Position numbers and translations under genes: made by a program
Part shown: positions 33,382 to 42,468 of the stretch, in pieces
How positions within the stretch are numbered: position 1 is the first letter of the stretch
Layout of the letters: each line of letters begins with the position of its first letter
The notes under the pieces: generated by a model
What the model was told of the DNA's origin: nothing
Database searches by the model: none
Seen by the model: the letters and a program-made list of their open reading frames with translations, nothing else
Assembly (NCBI RefSeq): GCF_006363815.1
Contig: NZ_RRYT01000013.1
Coordinates: 1-64,000 of the forward strand
Source: Thermomonospora catenispora
Lineage (GTDB): Bacteria > Actinomycetota > Actinomycetes > Streptosporangiales > Streptosporangiaceae
Direction of reading: 5' to 3'
Length of the DNA stretch: 64,000 bases

Positions 33382-34206
33382 GTGGCCGAGCTGCTGGCGA
33401 CCAGCGATCTGCACGTCGGGCATCCGGAGAACCGGGCTCTGGTGGAACGGATCGAGCCGCGCTCGCCCGGCGACTGGCTGATCGTCGCGGGGGACGTGGG
33501 CGAGCGCCTCCCCGACATCGAGTGGGCGCTGCGCACGCTGGCCGGCAGGTTCGCCAAGGTGTTCTGGGCGCCCGGCAATCACGAGCTGTGGACGCCGCCC
33601 GGCGAGGAGGACGGGCCGCGGGGGGTGGAGCGGTACCGGCACCTGGTCGACATGTGCCGGAGCCTCGGGGTCCGCACCCCCGAGGACCCTTATGAGGTGT
33701 GGGAGGGCCCGGGCGGGCCGGTGACGATCGTCCCGATGTTCCTGCTGTACGACTACACCTTCCGGCCCGACGGGGCGACCACCAAGGAAGAGGGTCTGGC
33801 GATCGCCCACCGATCCGGGATCGTCTGCACCGACGAGAGGTTCCTGCACCCCGACCCCTATCCCAGCCGCGAGGCCTGGTGCGAGGCCCGGCTCGCCGAG
33901 ACGCGCAGGCGGCTGGAGGAGCGCCCCGCCGGCGTCCGGACCGTGCTGGTCAACCACTGGCCGCTGATCCGCGAGCCCACCCGGGTGCTGTGGTACCCGG
34001 AGTTCGCCCAGTGGTGCGGCACCGTCCACACCGACGACTGGCACGTCCGCTACGACGCCAAGGCGGTCGTCTACGGGCATCTGCACATCCCCCGGACGAT
34101 CGAACGCGACGGCGTCCCCTTCGTCGAGGTCTCCCTGGGCTACCCCCGGGAGTGGCGGCGCCGCGGCACGCCGCCGGTGCTGCGGCCGGTCTTCCCCGAG
34201 CCCTGA
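33382..34206 (+). CDS. Metallophosphoesterase
   Basis: 274 residues from GTG 33382 (GGGGTGA upstream). Calcineurin-like motifs in order: TSDLHVGH (D-x-H), VAGDVGER, APGNHELW, VNHWPLI and VYGHLHIP. This is the full set of metal ligands for a binuclear phosphoesterase. No signal peptide, so cytosolic. Substrate unknown. In many actinobacteria this gene precedes a phosphopantetheinyl transferase, which is absent here. Confidence 0.88.
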   Translation: MAELLATSDLHVGHPENRALVERIEPRSPGDWLIVAGDVGERLPDIEWALRTLAGRFAKVFWAPGNHELWTPPGEEDGPRGVERYRHLVDMCRSLGVRTPEDPYEVWEGPGGPVTIVPMFLLYDYTFRPDGATTKEEGLAIAHRSGIVCTDERFLHPDPYPSREAWCEARLAETRRRLEERPAGVRTVLVNHWPLIREPTRVLWYPEFAQWCGTVHTDDWHVRYDAKAVVYGHLHIPRTIERDGVPFVEVSLGYPREWRRRGTPPVLRPVFPEP

Positions 34207-34288
34207 GGAGCCGCATCGGGGCGTCCGCCGGGCGGCGCCGTCCGGCGGTGCGCGGCGCACCGAGGGGCGACGGTGCGCCGCCGCGGGG

Positions 34289-35662
34289 TCACCGCGCCCC
34301 GTGCGGGCTGGGCGAGCGCAGCTCGGCGAACGCCTCGGGGACGGCGGAGGCCAGCACCTCCAGGTCGGGGACGGTGTCGAAGTCGCCGGTGACGCCGAAG
34401 AAGAGACGGCCCACATAGGAGAAGACCGCCACCGTGATGCCGGCCCCCGCGGCGACGGGGACGTAGGGGTAGAGGGCCAGGACCTCGCGGCCCGCCACGT
34501 ACAGGGGGTCCTGCGGCCCGGGGATGTTGGTGACCGTCGTCTGGAACACGCTGCGCGCCACCGCCATCACCGCCCGGGCGGCCGGGGCCAGCAGGGTGGG
34601 CGCGGTCCCGGCGAGCCGCACCAGCGCGTCGGCCCCGGCGGCCTGGTGGGTGTGCTTGAGCTCGTGCATCTGGGTGCGCAGGTCGGCCAGTCGCAGGCGG
34701 GGGTTGGGCTCCCCGCAGGGGAGCTCCGCGATCACGGCGGAGACCCGGTTGCCCAGCGGGGCGTCGTCGGCGCGGACCGAGACCGGCACCAGGCAGCGGA
34801 CCCGGGTGCGGTCCTCCAGCTCGCCGCGCGCCGCGAGGAGCTCCCGGAAGCCGTGGGCGACGGCGGCCAGGATGACGTCGTTGACGGTGCCGCCCAGCTC
34901 GCGGCGGATCGCCTTGGCCTCCTCCAGGCTCGCCTCCGCGGTGAGCCACCGGCGGTCCGGGCCGGCGGGGCCGCGCAGGGACGGCATGGCCTGCCGGGTG
35001 ATGTGCTCGACGGTGTGCGGCAGGCCCTCGGCGAACTCGCGGGCCTTGCGCAGCTGCGCCGCACGCGGCGGCCGGGTCAGCCGCCGGGCCAGCGCACCCG
35101 CCGGGCGGCCCACGGCCCGGCCCAGCCCGCTCAGGGCCAGCGCCCATCGGGAGGGGCCGGGTGCGGCGGGCGGGGGCGCCGGCTCCGGCGAGAGATCGGG
35201 GCCGGAGTCGAACAGCGCGGTCAGCAGGTCGCTGCCGCCGACGCCGTCCACGATGCAGTGGTGCACCTTGATGATCAGCGCCCACCGGTCGTCGGCGAGC
35301 CCCTCGGCCACCCACATCTCCCACAGCGGCCGGTCCGGATCCAGCCGGCGGCTCATGATCCTGCCGACCAGGTTCTGCAGCTCCCGCATGCCGCCCGGGG
35401 CGGGCACGGCGGTGCGGCGCAGATGGCGGTCGAGCGAGAAACCGGGATCGTCCACCCAGATCGGGGTGTCCAGGTGCAGGGGGACGGTCCGCACCCGCTG
35501 GCGGGCGCGCGGCACCCGCGGCAGGGCGGCGGTGATGATCTCGGCGGTCTCCTCGGGGCCGGGCGGCGGGCCGTGCAGGATCGCGATCGAGGCGATGTGC
35601 AACGGGGCCCGGTCGCTTTCGGCATACCAAAAGCCCGCATCCAGCGCGTTCATCCGCTCCAT
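34289..35662 (-). CDS. Wax ester synthase / diacylglycerol acyltransferase (WS/DGAT)
   Basis: 457 residues from ATG 35662 (AAGGAGGGG upstream). Catalytic motif HHCIVDG at 134-140 within IIKVHHCIVDGVGGSDLLTA; the conserved PLWEMWVAEGL precedes it; the C-terminal half has GGTVNDVILAAVAHGFREL and TTVTNIPGPQDPLYVAG. The enzyme transfers acyl groups from acyl-CoA to alcohols or diacylglycerol to make storage lipid at the membrane. The presence of WS/DGAT, Mce import and acyl-CoA dehydrogenases fits lipid-based carbon metabolism. Confidence 0.92.
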   Translation of the reverse strand: MERMNALDAGFWYAESDRAPLHIASIAILHGPPPGPEETAEIITAALPRVPRARQRVRTVPLHLDTPIWVDDPGFSLDRHLRRTAVPAPGGMRELQNLVGRIMSRRLDPDRPLWEMWVAEGLADDRWALIIKVHHCIVDGVGGSDLLTALFDSGPDLSPEPAPPPAAPGPSRWALALSGLGRAVGRPAGALARRLTRPPRAAQLRKAREFAEGLPHTVEHITRQAMPSLRGPAGPDRRWLTAEASLEEAKAIRRELGGTVNDVILAAVAHGFRELLAARGELEDRTRVRCLVPVSVRADDAPLGNRVSAVIAELPCGEPNPRLRLADLRTQMHELKHTHQAAGADALVRLAGTAPTLLAPAARAVMAVARSVFQTTVTNIPGPQDPLYVAGREVLALYPYVPVAAGAGITVAVFSYVGRLFFGVTGDFDTVPDLEVLASAVPEAFAELRSPSPHGAR

Positions 35663-35840
35663 GGGCGATCCCCCTCCTTGAGGGCTTATTGCCGCCCCCG
35701 GCCGCTTTACGCGGCGGCGGCGCGTGCGGTGGCCCACAGCGCCGGAACGCCTCAGGTGCGCTGACCTGCACAAAAACGGGTAGAACCTGGCAAACAGGCC
35801 AAATGCCTGGTCTGTGATCCGTTGAGCCGAGGTGAGGCGC

Positions 35841-36818
35841 ATGTCCATCACACTGGCGCTGGCCGGCGACACCATGCTGGGGCGCGACGTGGCGAAGCGC
35901 CTGGCCGCGGTCTCCTGGCACGACCTGTTCGCCACCGCGGTGCGGGACCGGTTCGCCGCCGCCGACCTGGCCGTCCTCAACCTGGAGTGCTGCATCTCCG
36001 CACGCGGCCGGCCGTGGTCCTCGCCGGGCAAGATGTTCCACTTCCGCGCCCCGCCGAAGGCCGCGGACCTGCTGGCCCTGCTGGGGGTCGACTGCGTCAC
36101 CCTGGCCAACAACCACGCCCTGGACTACGGGCACGAGGCGTTCCTCGACACCCTCGAGCACCTGGAGAACGCCGGGATCGCGGTGGTCGGGGCGGGCCCG
36201 GACGAGCCGAGCGCACGGGCCGGCACGATCCTGGAGGCCCACGGCGTGAAGGTCGGGGTGCTCGGGCTGACCGACCATCCGGCCGAGTTCGCCGCCGGAC
36301 CCGACCGCCCCGGCGTGGCGTACGCCGACCTGTCCTCCGGGGTGCCCGGCTGGGTGAAGGAGCGCATCGCGGCCCTGCGGGCCCGGGCCGACGTCGTGCT
36401 GGTCACCCCGCACTGGGGGCCCAACATGGTCGCCGAGCCCCTGCCGTACGTCCGGCGCGCCGCCGTCGAGCTGCTGGAGGCCGGCGCCACCATGATCGCC
36501 GGTCACTCCGCGCACGTCTTCCAGGGCGTGTCCGGCCCGATCCTCTACGACCTGGGGGACTTCATCGACGACTACGCCGTGGACGCCGACCTGCGCAACG
36601 ACCTGGGCCTGCTGTGGCTGGTCGAGCTGGACGAGCGCGGCCCCCGCCAGGTCACCGCCGTCCCGCTGGCCCTGGACTACTGCCGCACCCGGATCGCCTC
36701 GGAGAACGAACGGGCCCTGATCTACGACCGGCTGGCCGCCGCCTCCGCCGAGTTCGGCACCCCGGTCGAGGAGCACGACGGGGTCTTCACCATGCACATG
36801 GCCGTCCCCGCCCACTGA
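35841..36818 (+). CDS. CapA-family phosphoesterase-like protein
   Basis: 325 residues from ATG 35841 (GAGGTGAGG upstream). The PGA_cap/CapA domain covers nearly the whole chain: LAGDTMLGRDV, DLAVLNLECCISARG, VTLANNHALDYGHEAFLDTL, LVTPHWGPNM and AGHSAHVFQGVSG. CapA/PgsA proteins are linked to poly-gamma-glutamate capsule export in Bacillus, but many actinobacterial members lack the other cap genes, as here. No signal peptide is visible, so it may act in the cytoplasm. Confidence 0.88.
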   Translation: MSITLALAGDTMLGRDVAKRLAAVSWHDLFATAVRDRFAAADLAVLNLECCISARGRPWSSPGKMFHFRAPPKAADLLALLGVDCVTLANNHALDYGHEAFLDTLEHLENAGIAVVGAGPDEPSARAGTILEAHGVKVGVLGLTDHPAEFAAGPDRPGVAYADLSSGVPGWVKERIAALRARADVVLVTPHWGPNMVAEPLPYVRRAAVELLEAGATMIAGHSAHVFQGVSGPILYDLGDFIDDYAVDADLRNDLGLLWLVELDERGPRQVTAVPLALDYCRTRIASENERALIYDRLAAASAEFGTPVEEHDGVFTMHMAVPAH

Positions 36819-36956
36819 CGTCCCGGCCGGGGACGGCGGGACGGGCGACCGCAACCCCGGGAGTACGGCCGGGCGGCCGGGACGCAACCGGAAGGGTAGG
36901 GCGGTGTCAGCCACGGGCCGATCCGGCCCGGTGGGCCGGCGGCCTACGTTCGCCGC

Positions 36957-37364
36957 ATGAACACCGATCCCTTCCTCTCCGTGCGGCGGCGGGTCGACTG
37001 GCCCATGGCCTGCCTGCTGACGGCCATCGCGCTGGTGAGGCCGCTGTTCTCCATCGCCGGATGGAGCGAGGCGCTGGGCAAGCCCGCCACGCCGCTGCTG
37101 CTGACCGCCGCGATCACGCTGCTGTGGATCCTCATCGGGGCCTTCGGGCGGATCCGCGAACCCCTCCCGACCCTGATCTGCGCCGGGGCGGCCTACGCCG
37201 TCGTCGCCATCGTGGCGAGCGGGATCCTCTCGCCCATCCTCACCGGTGAGCTCCAAGGGCCGCTCGCCACCCCGATCGCCGTCTTTCCGGTGATCGCGGT
37301 GAACGTCCTGTGGGGGGCGTTTTGCGGCGTCTGCGCTCAGGCGCTGCGGCGTCTGCGCCGCTGA
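36957..37364 (+). CDS. Small membrane protein, four predicted spans
   Basis: 135 residues from ATG 36957. Hydrophobic segments at about 16-36 (WPMACLLTAIALVRPLF), 45-63 (TPLLLTAAITLLWILIGAF), 70-90 and 102-125, with a basic C-terminus (RRLRR). No SD is evident; a promoter-like GGCCTACGTTC precedes the ATG by 6 nt, so the transcript may be leaderless. Family not recognised. Confidence 0.7.
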   Translation: MNTDPFLSVRRRVDWPMACLLTAIALVRPLFSIAGWSEALGKPATPLLLTAAITLLWILIGAFGRIREPLPTLICAGAAYAVVAIVASGILSPILTGELQGPLATPIAVFPVIAVNVLWGAFCGVCAQALRRLRR

Positions 37365-37708
37365 CCCGAGCGCGGCGATCGGGGAGCGGAACGACCGGAA
37401 GAATGCGTTTTCCGCCGCCTGCCGATTTCTTTCTCCGCACATGCGCCGGCGATGGGCCATGGCCGGCGGCGACCGGTCGGAATTTCCGGCGGACAGGGTG
37501 TTGCGGGTCTTGCCTCCATTCCGTGCGGAATGGACAAGCCCCAGGTCACGGCACTGATCGCGGGATCAGTAAAAGGAATTTTGTCATTGCGAGTGCGATT
37601 GCTTGCCGTGATTGAGGTGTCACGCCTGATAAACCTGGGACGCCCGTGCGACATCAGTCGCATCGAGTGACCGCCCCCTCTGCCGGGGTGTCCCGGTTTG
37701 GAGTTCTC
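37365..37708. other. Intergenic region, 344 nt, with an AT-rich core
   Basis: 37545-37640 is clearly less GC-rich than its surroundings and probably holds the promoter of the L,D-transpeptidase gene. A 46-codon frame from ATG 37530 to TGA 37670 exists but uses rare AT-rich codons and has no SD, so I do not call it. Confidence 0.4.
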
Positions 37709-38512
37709 GTGACCGAACGTTCCCCAGGGATATGCCACGCCATGAGGCGTGTCCGCCGGTGGCGTCGCGCTCTGGCGAGCGCGGCCTGCGCGGCGGTGAT
37801 GGCGGGCTGCGGCGGGGGCGACGGCCCGACCGAGAGCCGGTCCACCGGGCCGGACCTGACCAGGCTGCCGCAGGCGACGACGTTCACCACGCTGCGCGGC
37901 CTGCCCCAGGACCCCGCACCGCAGGCGGAGACCGACGGCACGGTGGTGCACCCCACGAGCACCGTGGAGGTGGCGGCCCGGCCCGGCGGACCGGCCGTGG
38001 CCGCACTGCCGGAACAGCAGCTCGACAGCCCCACCTGGGTGCCCGTCGTGGGCGCCCGGGACGGCTGGCTGCAGGTGCTGCTGCCCAGCAGGCCGAACGG
38101 GGTGACCGGCTGGATCCGAGACGACGGGCGGATCACCGTCGCCCGCACCTCGCACCTGGTCAAGGTGGACCTCGCCCAGCGGCGGCTCACCCTGTGGGAG
38201 TCCGGCCGCAAGACGGGGACCTGGACGGTCGCGGTCGGGGCGGCCGAGACGCCCACCCCCAAGGGGCGGACGTTCCTGCTCGCCCTGCTCAAGCCGGCCA
38301 AGCCCACGTTCAGTCCGCTGATCGTGCCGGTGGGGGCCCACTCGGAGACGCTGGAGACCTTCGGCGGCGGCCCGGGCACCGTCGCCTTCCACGGCTGGCG
38401 CGATGCGTCGGTCTTCGGCAAGGCCGTCACCCACGGCTGCATCAGGGTGCCGGACGAGGCGCTGACCAGGCTCAGCCGGATCCCGCTCGGCACCCTCGTC
38501 CTGGTGACCTGA
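37709..38512 (+). CDS. L,D-transpeptidase lipoprotein (YkuD domain)
   Basis: 267 residues from GTG 37709 with GGAG 5 nt upstream; ATG 37742 is an alternative start. Lipobox VMAGCGGG follows a basic signal (RRVRRWRRALASAACAAVMA). Residues ~85-150 form an SH3-like region (VPVVGARDGWLQVLLP...GWIRDD). The YkuD catalytic domain ends in FHGWRDASVFGKAVTHGCIRV, with the catalytic Cys in HGCIR. It makes 3-3 or attaches 4-3 stem-peptide crosslinks in peptidoglycan on the outer face of the membrane. Confidence 0.92.
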   Translation: MTERSPGICHAMRRVRRWRRALASAACAAVMAGCGGGDGPTESRSTGPDLTRLPQATTFTTLRGLPQDPAPQAETDGTVVHPTSTVEVAARPGGPAVAALPEQQLDSPTWVPVVGARDGWLQVLLPSRPNGVTGWIRDDGRITVARTSHLVKVDLAQRRLTLWESGRKTGTWTVAVGAAETPTPKGRTFLLALLKPAKPTFSPLIVPVGAHSETLETFGGGPGTVAFHGWRDASVFGKAVTHGCIRVPDEALTRLSRIPLGTLVLVT

Positions 38513-38601
38513 CCGACCCGACGCCGGCCGGGCGGCCGAACGTCCCGGCCGGCCGACAGACCCTTCCGCGAACCCGATCGTCGATCTGTCAAGGAGGAAG
38601 C

Positions 38602-39348
38602 GTGCGTTTGTCATCCACGGCCCGGACGGCCGCCGTCACCGGGGCCCTGGTGGCCCCCCTGATCATCGCCGGTGCGCCCGCCGCGTTCGCCGACAAGGCC
38701 GGCGCCAAGGACAACAGCTCGGCCTACGGCCTGACCGCCGACGGGCTGGTGACCCTGCCGGCGACGCCTCTGGTGGCGGCCCAGGGCAAGACGCCGCAGC
38801 GCAAGTCCGTCGCCGAGCTGCCGCCGAACTCGCTGGTGAACGCCTCCGCGCTGGACGCCCTGGCGCAGCGCGGCGTGGGCCGGGCCAGCGTGTCCGACCT
38901 GAACGTGGCCCAGCGGCTGCTGCACGCCGAGACGGTCAGCGCCACCTGCGAGGGCCGCAAGGGCCAGGCCACCTTGACCAACGCCTACCTCAACGGCCAG
39001 CGCCTGGCCGCCAACCCCAAGCCCAACAGCGCGCTGCGGGTGCCGATCCAGGGGCTCGGCGAGGCCTCGGTGGTGCTCAACTCCCAGCGGCGCAACCCGC
39101 AGGGCGACCTGACCGTCACCGCCATCGAGCTGAACCTGCCGTCGACCAACGGCAAGCCGCAGCGTCTCGGCATCGCCTCGGCCACCTGCGGCGCCGCCAA
39201 GCGGATCAAGAGCAACCCCGAGAAGCCCCACAGCCGGCCCGGTCAGGGCCACCACGCGGGCGGCAAGGGCCACCCCGGGCACACCAGGCCCGCGGCCATG
39301 GCCCCGGCGCCCACCCCGGTGACCAAGGACCTTCCGGTCACCGGCTGA
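38602..39348 (+). CDS. Secreted choice-of-anchor-P-like protein ending in LPVTG
   Basis: 248 residues from GTG 38602 (AAGGAGG 4 nt upstream). Sec signal peptide (RTAAVTGALVAPLIIAGAPA, cleavage at AFA-DK). The mature protein has an all-beta core with two Cys in matching contexts (VSATCEGRKGQATLTNAY and IASATCGAAKRI), a His/Gly/Lys/Pro-rich tail, and ends exactly at KDLPVTG. A sortase motif normally has a hydrophobic span and basic tail after it; here the stop codon follows immediately. Likely wall- or matrix-associated. Confidence 0.75.
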   Translation: MRLSSTARTAAVTGALVAPLIIAGAPAAFADKAGAKDNSSAYGLTADGLVTLPATPLVAAQGKTPQRKSVAELPPNSLVNASALDALAQRGVGRASVSDLNVAQRLLHAETVSATCEGRKGQATLTNAYLNGQRLAANPKPNSALRVPIQGLGEASVVLNSQRRNPQGDLTVTAIELNLPSTNGKPQRLGIASATCGAAKRIKSNPEKPHSRPGQGHHAGGKGHPGHTRPAAMAPAPTPVTKDLPVTG

Positions 39349-39362
39349 CACCCCGCCGCAGC

Positions 39363-39400
39363 GCGCCCTCCTTCGCCCGCACCCGGGCGGGGGAGGGCGC
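39363..39400. terminator. Terminator hairpin
   Basis: GCGCCCTCC (39363-39371) pairs with GGAGGGCGC (39392-39400), with an inner CGCCCG/CGGGCG pairing. It lies between the convergent secreted-protein and TetR genes. Confidence 0.6.
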
Positions 39401-39451
39401 CGCGGCGTCGGCGGCGCTCTCACGGCGACCGCCCGCGGGCCCGGCCACCGG

Positions 39452-40153
39452 TCAGACCGCCGGGGAGGGGGCCTCCAGCCCGTCGTCGGGCGCCGGTGCG
39501 CCCGGCGGGTCGCCCGCCGCGTCGCCCACCAGACGGGGCACGACCTGTTCGGCGAGGTGGAGGACCGTCTGCTCCAGCAGCAGATGCACCTGCGCCCGAG
39601 TCATCCGCCCGAACTTCAGCCACTCCCGGGTGACGGCCACGGCCATCCCGGAGAACCCGCGCAGCGCCGCGCGCACCTCATCGTGCTCGGCCGCCAGCGG
39701 CGCCAGCCCCAGCACCTCGCAGACCCGGTCCACGGCGCGGTCCCGGGCCTGGTCCAGGATCCGGCTCAGCTCCGGGTCGCCGCCGGACTCCACCATGTCC
39801 AGCGCGGTGATCCACGTGCCCCGGTTGCGCTCCAGCAGCTCCAGCCAGCCGTCCAGGGCCTTGGTGACGCGGCTGCGGACGCCGGCCCCCTCGACATAGG
39901 CCGGCACCGGCATCGGCGGCATCTCCAGCATCCGCCGCACCGCCGCCAGATACAGCTCCCGCTTGGTCCCGAAATAGTGGTTGAGTAGGCCGCGGCTGAC
40001 GCCCGCCGCGTCCGCGATCTGAGTGCTGGACACCGATTGATAAGGGTGCCTGCTGAACAGTCTCTGGGCGACCCGCAGGATCTGATCACGCCGTTCGTCG
40101 GGCTCTTTGCGCACCCGGCGCGTCGTCGCGCCGCCGACCGTGGCCTTGCCCAT
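39452..40153 (-). CDS. TetR-family transcriptional regulator
   Basis: 233 residues from ATG 40153. N-terminal TetR helix-turn-helix at ~20-65 (RDQILRVAQRLFSRHPYQSV, then IADAAGVSRGLLNHYFGTKR). A C-terminal helical ligand domain follows, with a disordered acidic/Pro tail. It lies 79 nt downstream of the Mce-associated gene on the same strand. It is therefore a good candidate to control the mce operon through the inverted repeat at 49377-49395; that link is inference. Confidence 0.9.
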   Translation of the reverse strand: MGKATVGGATTRRVRKEPDERRDQILRVAQRLFSRHPYQSVSSTQIADAAGVSRGLLNHYFGTKRELYLAAVRRMLEMPPMPVPAYVEGAGVRSRVTKALDGWLELLERNRGTWITALDMVESGGDPELSRILDQARDRAVDRVCEVLGLAPLAAEHDEVRAALRGFSGMAVAVTREWLKFGRMTRAQVHLLLEQTVLHLAEQVVPRLVGDAAGDPPGAPAPDDGLEAPSPAV

Positions 40154-40232
40154 CTACTCCCTCGCCGTCGGGCCGCGCCCGGCCGCATCATCGCTGAAAG
40201 CGGTGTTCATCGTCGTCTCGACGATACTCCGG

Positions 40233-41177
40233 TCATCGGCGGGGCGAGGACGACGGGGTGGGGGAGGGGCTCCGGTCGTCGGAGCCGGACATGCTCTCGT
40301 TGATCGACCCGATGGACGACACCTCGGTGACCTTCCACTGCCCGTTCTGGCGCACCAGGTTCATCTCCAGGTACGAACCCAGCACCCGGCGGGTCCCGGC
40401 GGTGCTCTTGACCTCGGAGTCCAGCACCACGATGGCCTTGGCCGCGGTGTCGTTCACCTCGCTCACGTACACGTTGCGGACGGTGGCGGTGGCGTCGGCC
40501 TTGAGCCGCCCGATCACGCCCTCCAGGCCCCCGGTGAACGCCACGTCGTAGGTCTTGGCGAAGTCGTCGGAGGCCATGGACATGACCCTCTCCCGCGCCG
40601 CCTTCAGATCGTTGTGGTCGTAGCTCAGCAGCGCCACCCCGAACTCGGCGGCCCGGGTGCGCACGGCGGTGCGCACCGCCTCCTCCTCGGCCATCCCGTT
40701 CGCCCGGTGCCACTGCAGCCCGGCCACCGCGATCGCGGCCGCCAGCGCCGCCAGCACCGCCGCCTTGGCCGCCCCTTCCGCGGAGGGCCTGAACCGCCGG
40801 CGGCCGGTGCGGCCCCCGGCGCCCTCGCGGGACGCTCCGTCCCCGCGCTTCCCGTTCGCGGCCTTCGCGGTGGGGGCGTCGTCGCGATCGCCCTCCGCCG
40901 CGGCTTTCCCGGCCCGCCGCTCGGCCCCCTCCTTCTCGGGCCCCTCCGCGGCGCGCTCGTCCTCGACCTCCTCCACGCGAGCCGCGTCCGCGGGCTCCTC
41001 CGCATCCGGAGCGCCCTCCTCGGCTCGCGCGGCGTCCTCGGCGGCGTCGCGGTCCTCACGCCGGGCGGCGTTCTCGGCCTCGGGAGTCCGCAGGGCGTCC
41101 TCGGAGTCCGTCGGTGCGGGGGCCGAGGGCCCGGGGGCGGTGTCGTCACCCAGCCAGGTCATGGTCGTGCGGGTCAT
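40233..41177 (-). CDS. Mce-associated membrane protein (Mam/Mas type)
   Basis: 314 residues. Residues 1-130 are a highly charged Glu/Ala/Arg-rich cytoplasmic extension. One membrane span (AAVLAALAAAIAVAGLQW, ~135-155) is followed by a SnoaL/Tim44-like extracytoplasmic domain (RTRAAEFGVALLSYDHNDLK ... YLEMNLVRQNGQWKVTEVSS). Such proteins (Rv0177/Mas-like) stabilise Mce complexes in mycobacteria. The gene follows mceF by 10 nt and ends the operon. The N-terminal charged extension is unusually long. Confidence 0.85.
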   Translation of the reverse strand: MTRTTMTWLGDDTAPGPSAPAPTDSEDALRTPEAENAARREDRDAAEDAARAEEGAPDAEEPADAARVEEVEDERAAEGPEKEGAERRAGKAAAEGDRDDAPTAKAANGKRGDGASREGAGGRTGRRRFRPSAEGAAKAAVLAALAAAIAVAGLQWHRANGMAEEEAVRTAVRTRAAEFGVALLSYDHNDLKAARERVMSMASDDFAKTYDVAFTGGLEGVIGRLKADATATVRNVYVSEVNDTAAKAIVVLDSEVKSTAGTRRVLGSYLEMNLVRQNGQWKVTEVSSIGSINESMSGSDDRSPSPTPSSSPRR

Positions 41178-41187
41178 CGGGGCCTCC

Positions 41188-42468
41188 TCAACGGCCGAAG
41201 CGGCGACGGATCAGGGTGCGGAGGGTCTGGGCGCCGACGGCGATGACGATGAGGGCTCCCAGCAGCGGCGGCAGGAGCGGCAGGACGCCGGAGACCGGCG
41301 AGGCGTTCTCGCTGTCGGCGGACTTGCGGAGCACGGTGGTCCCCCGCCCCGGCCTGCCGCCGCCGTCGGGTTCGGCGGTGAACGCGCCGGCCTGGGCGGG
41401 GTCGGCGCCCTCGGTGGCGGGGCAGACGCTCAACGGCCGGGGAACGGGCTTGGGACGGGGCTCGGCGAACTCGGCGCCCTGCGGGGAACCGGAGCCGGGG
41501 ACGGTGATGACCGGCTTGATCCGGGCGTAGCGGCGGCCGCCCTCCTTGACGGTGATGTCGGAGACCAGCGCCTTCAGGGTGGGCACCATCTCGATCACAT
41601 GGTCGATGCGCGCCTCGTTCTGCGGGCTGAAGATCGGTGAGCCGGGCGTGGACACCGCCGTCAGCAGGCAGTCCAGGCTCGGCCTGGCCTCCTGCAGGAG
41701 CTTGTCGACCTGCTCCAGGAAATCGGGCCCCTCCTCCAGGACCGCCTCGAGTCGCTGCCGGGACCGGCGGACCGACTCGGTGACGGTCGCCAGGTCGCGC
41801 ACCCCGGCGGCGAGCTGCAGCCGGTGGTCGGCGAGGGTCCCGGTGAGCCGGGTGAGCTGCACCGACAGGGCGTCCAGGGTGGCGGACTCGGCGGCCAGGG
41901 TGCCGGTGAGCCTGTGGGTGTCGGCGATCAGGTCGCGCAGCGAGTCGTCCCGGCCCTCCAGCGCGGCGGCCGCCTCGTGCACCAGGGTGCGGGCGTCGTC
42001 GGGGTCGACGGCGTCGAGGACGTCGCTCAGCGAGCGGAACAGGTGCCGGTAGTCGGTGCTGCCGACGGTGCGGTCGAGCGGGATGTGGTCCCCGGCGCGC
42101 AGCGGACGGGGCTCGGACGTGGTCGCGGGCGGCGGGGTCAGCTCGATGTACGGCTCGCCGACGGCGGACTTGCGCATCACCCGGGCGCCCACCGTGGACG
42201 GCACCCGGGCGTGGCGGTCCAGGTCGATGCGGACCTCGGCGCGTCCGGGCTTCAGCTCGATGGCGCCGACCTTGCCGACGCGGACGCCCAGATGGGTGAC
42301 CTCCAGTCCGGACCTCAGGCCGGGGGAGGAGGCGAACTCGGCGATGACGGGGGTCGGGCGGCGCAGCGCGTCGATATCGATCAGGCTGCTCACCGCCCAG
42401 ATCGCCAGCACCACGCCGAGGACGGCGAAGAACACCAGGTTGACGACGATGCGGCGGTTGTGGTTCAC
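41188..42468 (-). CDS. mceF: Mce family protein MceF
   Basis: 426 residues from GTG 42468, overlapping the mceE stop by 4 nt (GTGA). One N-terminal membrane span (VVNLVFFAVLGVVLAIWAVS), MlaD/Mce domain ~40-120 (VIAEFASSPGLRSGLEVTHL ... VGEPYIELTPPPA), and long helical coiled segments (~145-270). The Pro-rich tail carries a second hydrophobic segment near the end (GVLPLLPPLLGALIVIAVGA). It is the last of six Mce subunits that form the lipid-conducting tube across the envelope. Confidence 0.9.
   Translation of the reverse strand: MNHNRRIVVNLVFFAVLGVVLAIWAVSSLIDIDALRRPTPVIAEFASSPGLRSGLEVTHLGVRVGKVGAIELKPGRAEVRIDLDRHARVPSTVGARVMRKSAVGEPYIELTPPPATTSEPRPLRAGDHIPLDRTVGSTDYRHLFRSLSDVLDAVDPDDARTLVHEAAAALEGRDDSLRDLIADTHRLTGTLAAESATLDALSVQLTRLTGTLADHRLQLAAGVRDLATVTESVRRSRQRLEAVLEEGPDFLEQVDKLLQEARPSLDCLLTAVSTPGSPIFSPQNEARIDHVIEMVPTLKALVSDITVKEGGRRYARIKPVITVPGSGSPQGAEFAEPRPKPVPRPLSVCPATEGADPAQAGAFTAEPDGGGRPGRGTTVLRKSADSENASPVSGVLPLLPPLLGALIVIAVGAQTLRTLIRRRFGR

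Noticed and set aside
34301-35764. A 487-codon plus-strand frame opposite the WS/DGAT gene
   Set aside because: The WS/DGAT frame has its catalytic HHxxxDG motif and an SD. The opposite frame has neither a family pattern nor an SD.
37530-37670. A 46-codon frame in the AT-rich gap before the L,D-transpeptidase gene
   Set aside because: No SD, rare AT-rich codons for this genome and no hydrophobic or domain pattern. The AT-rich patch is better explained as a promoter.
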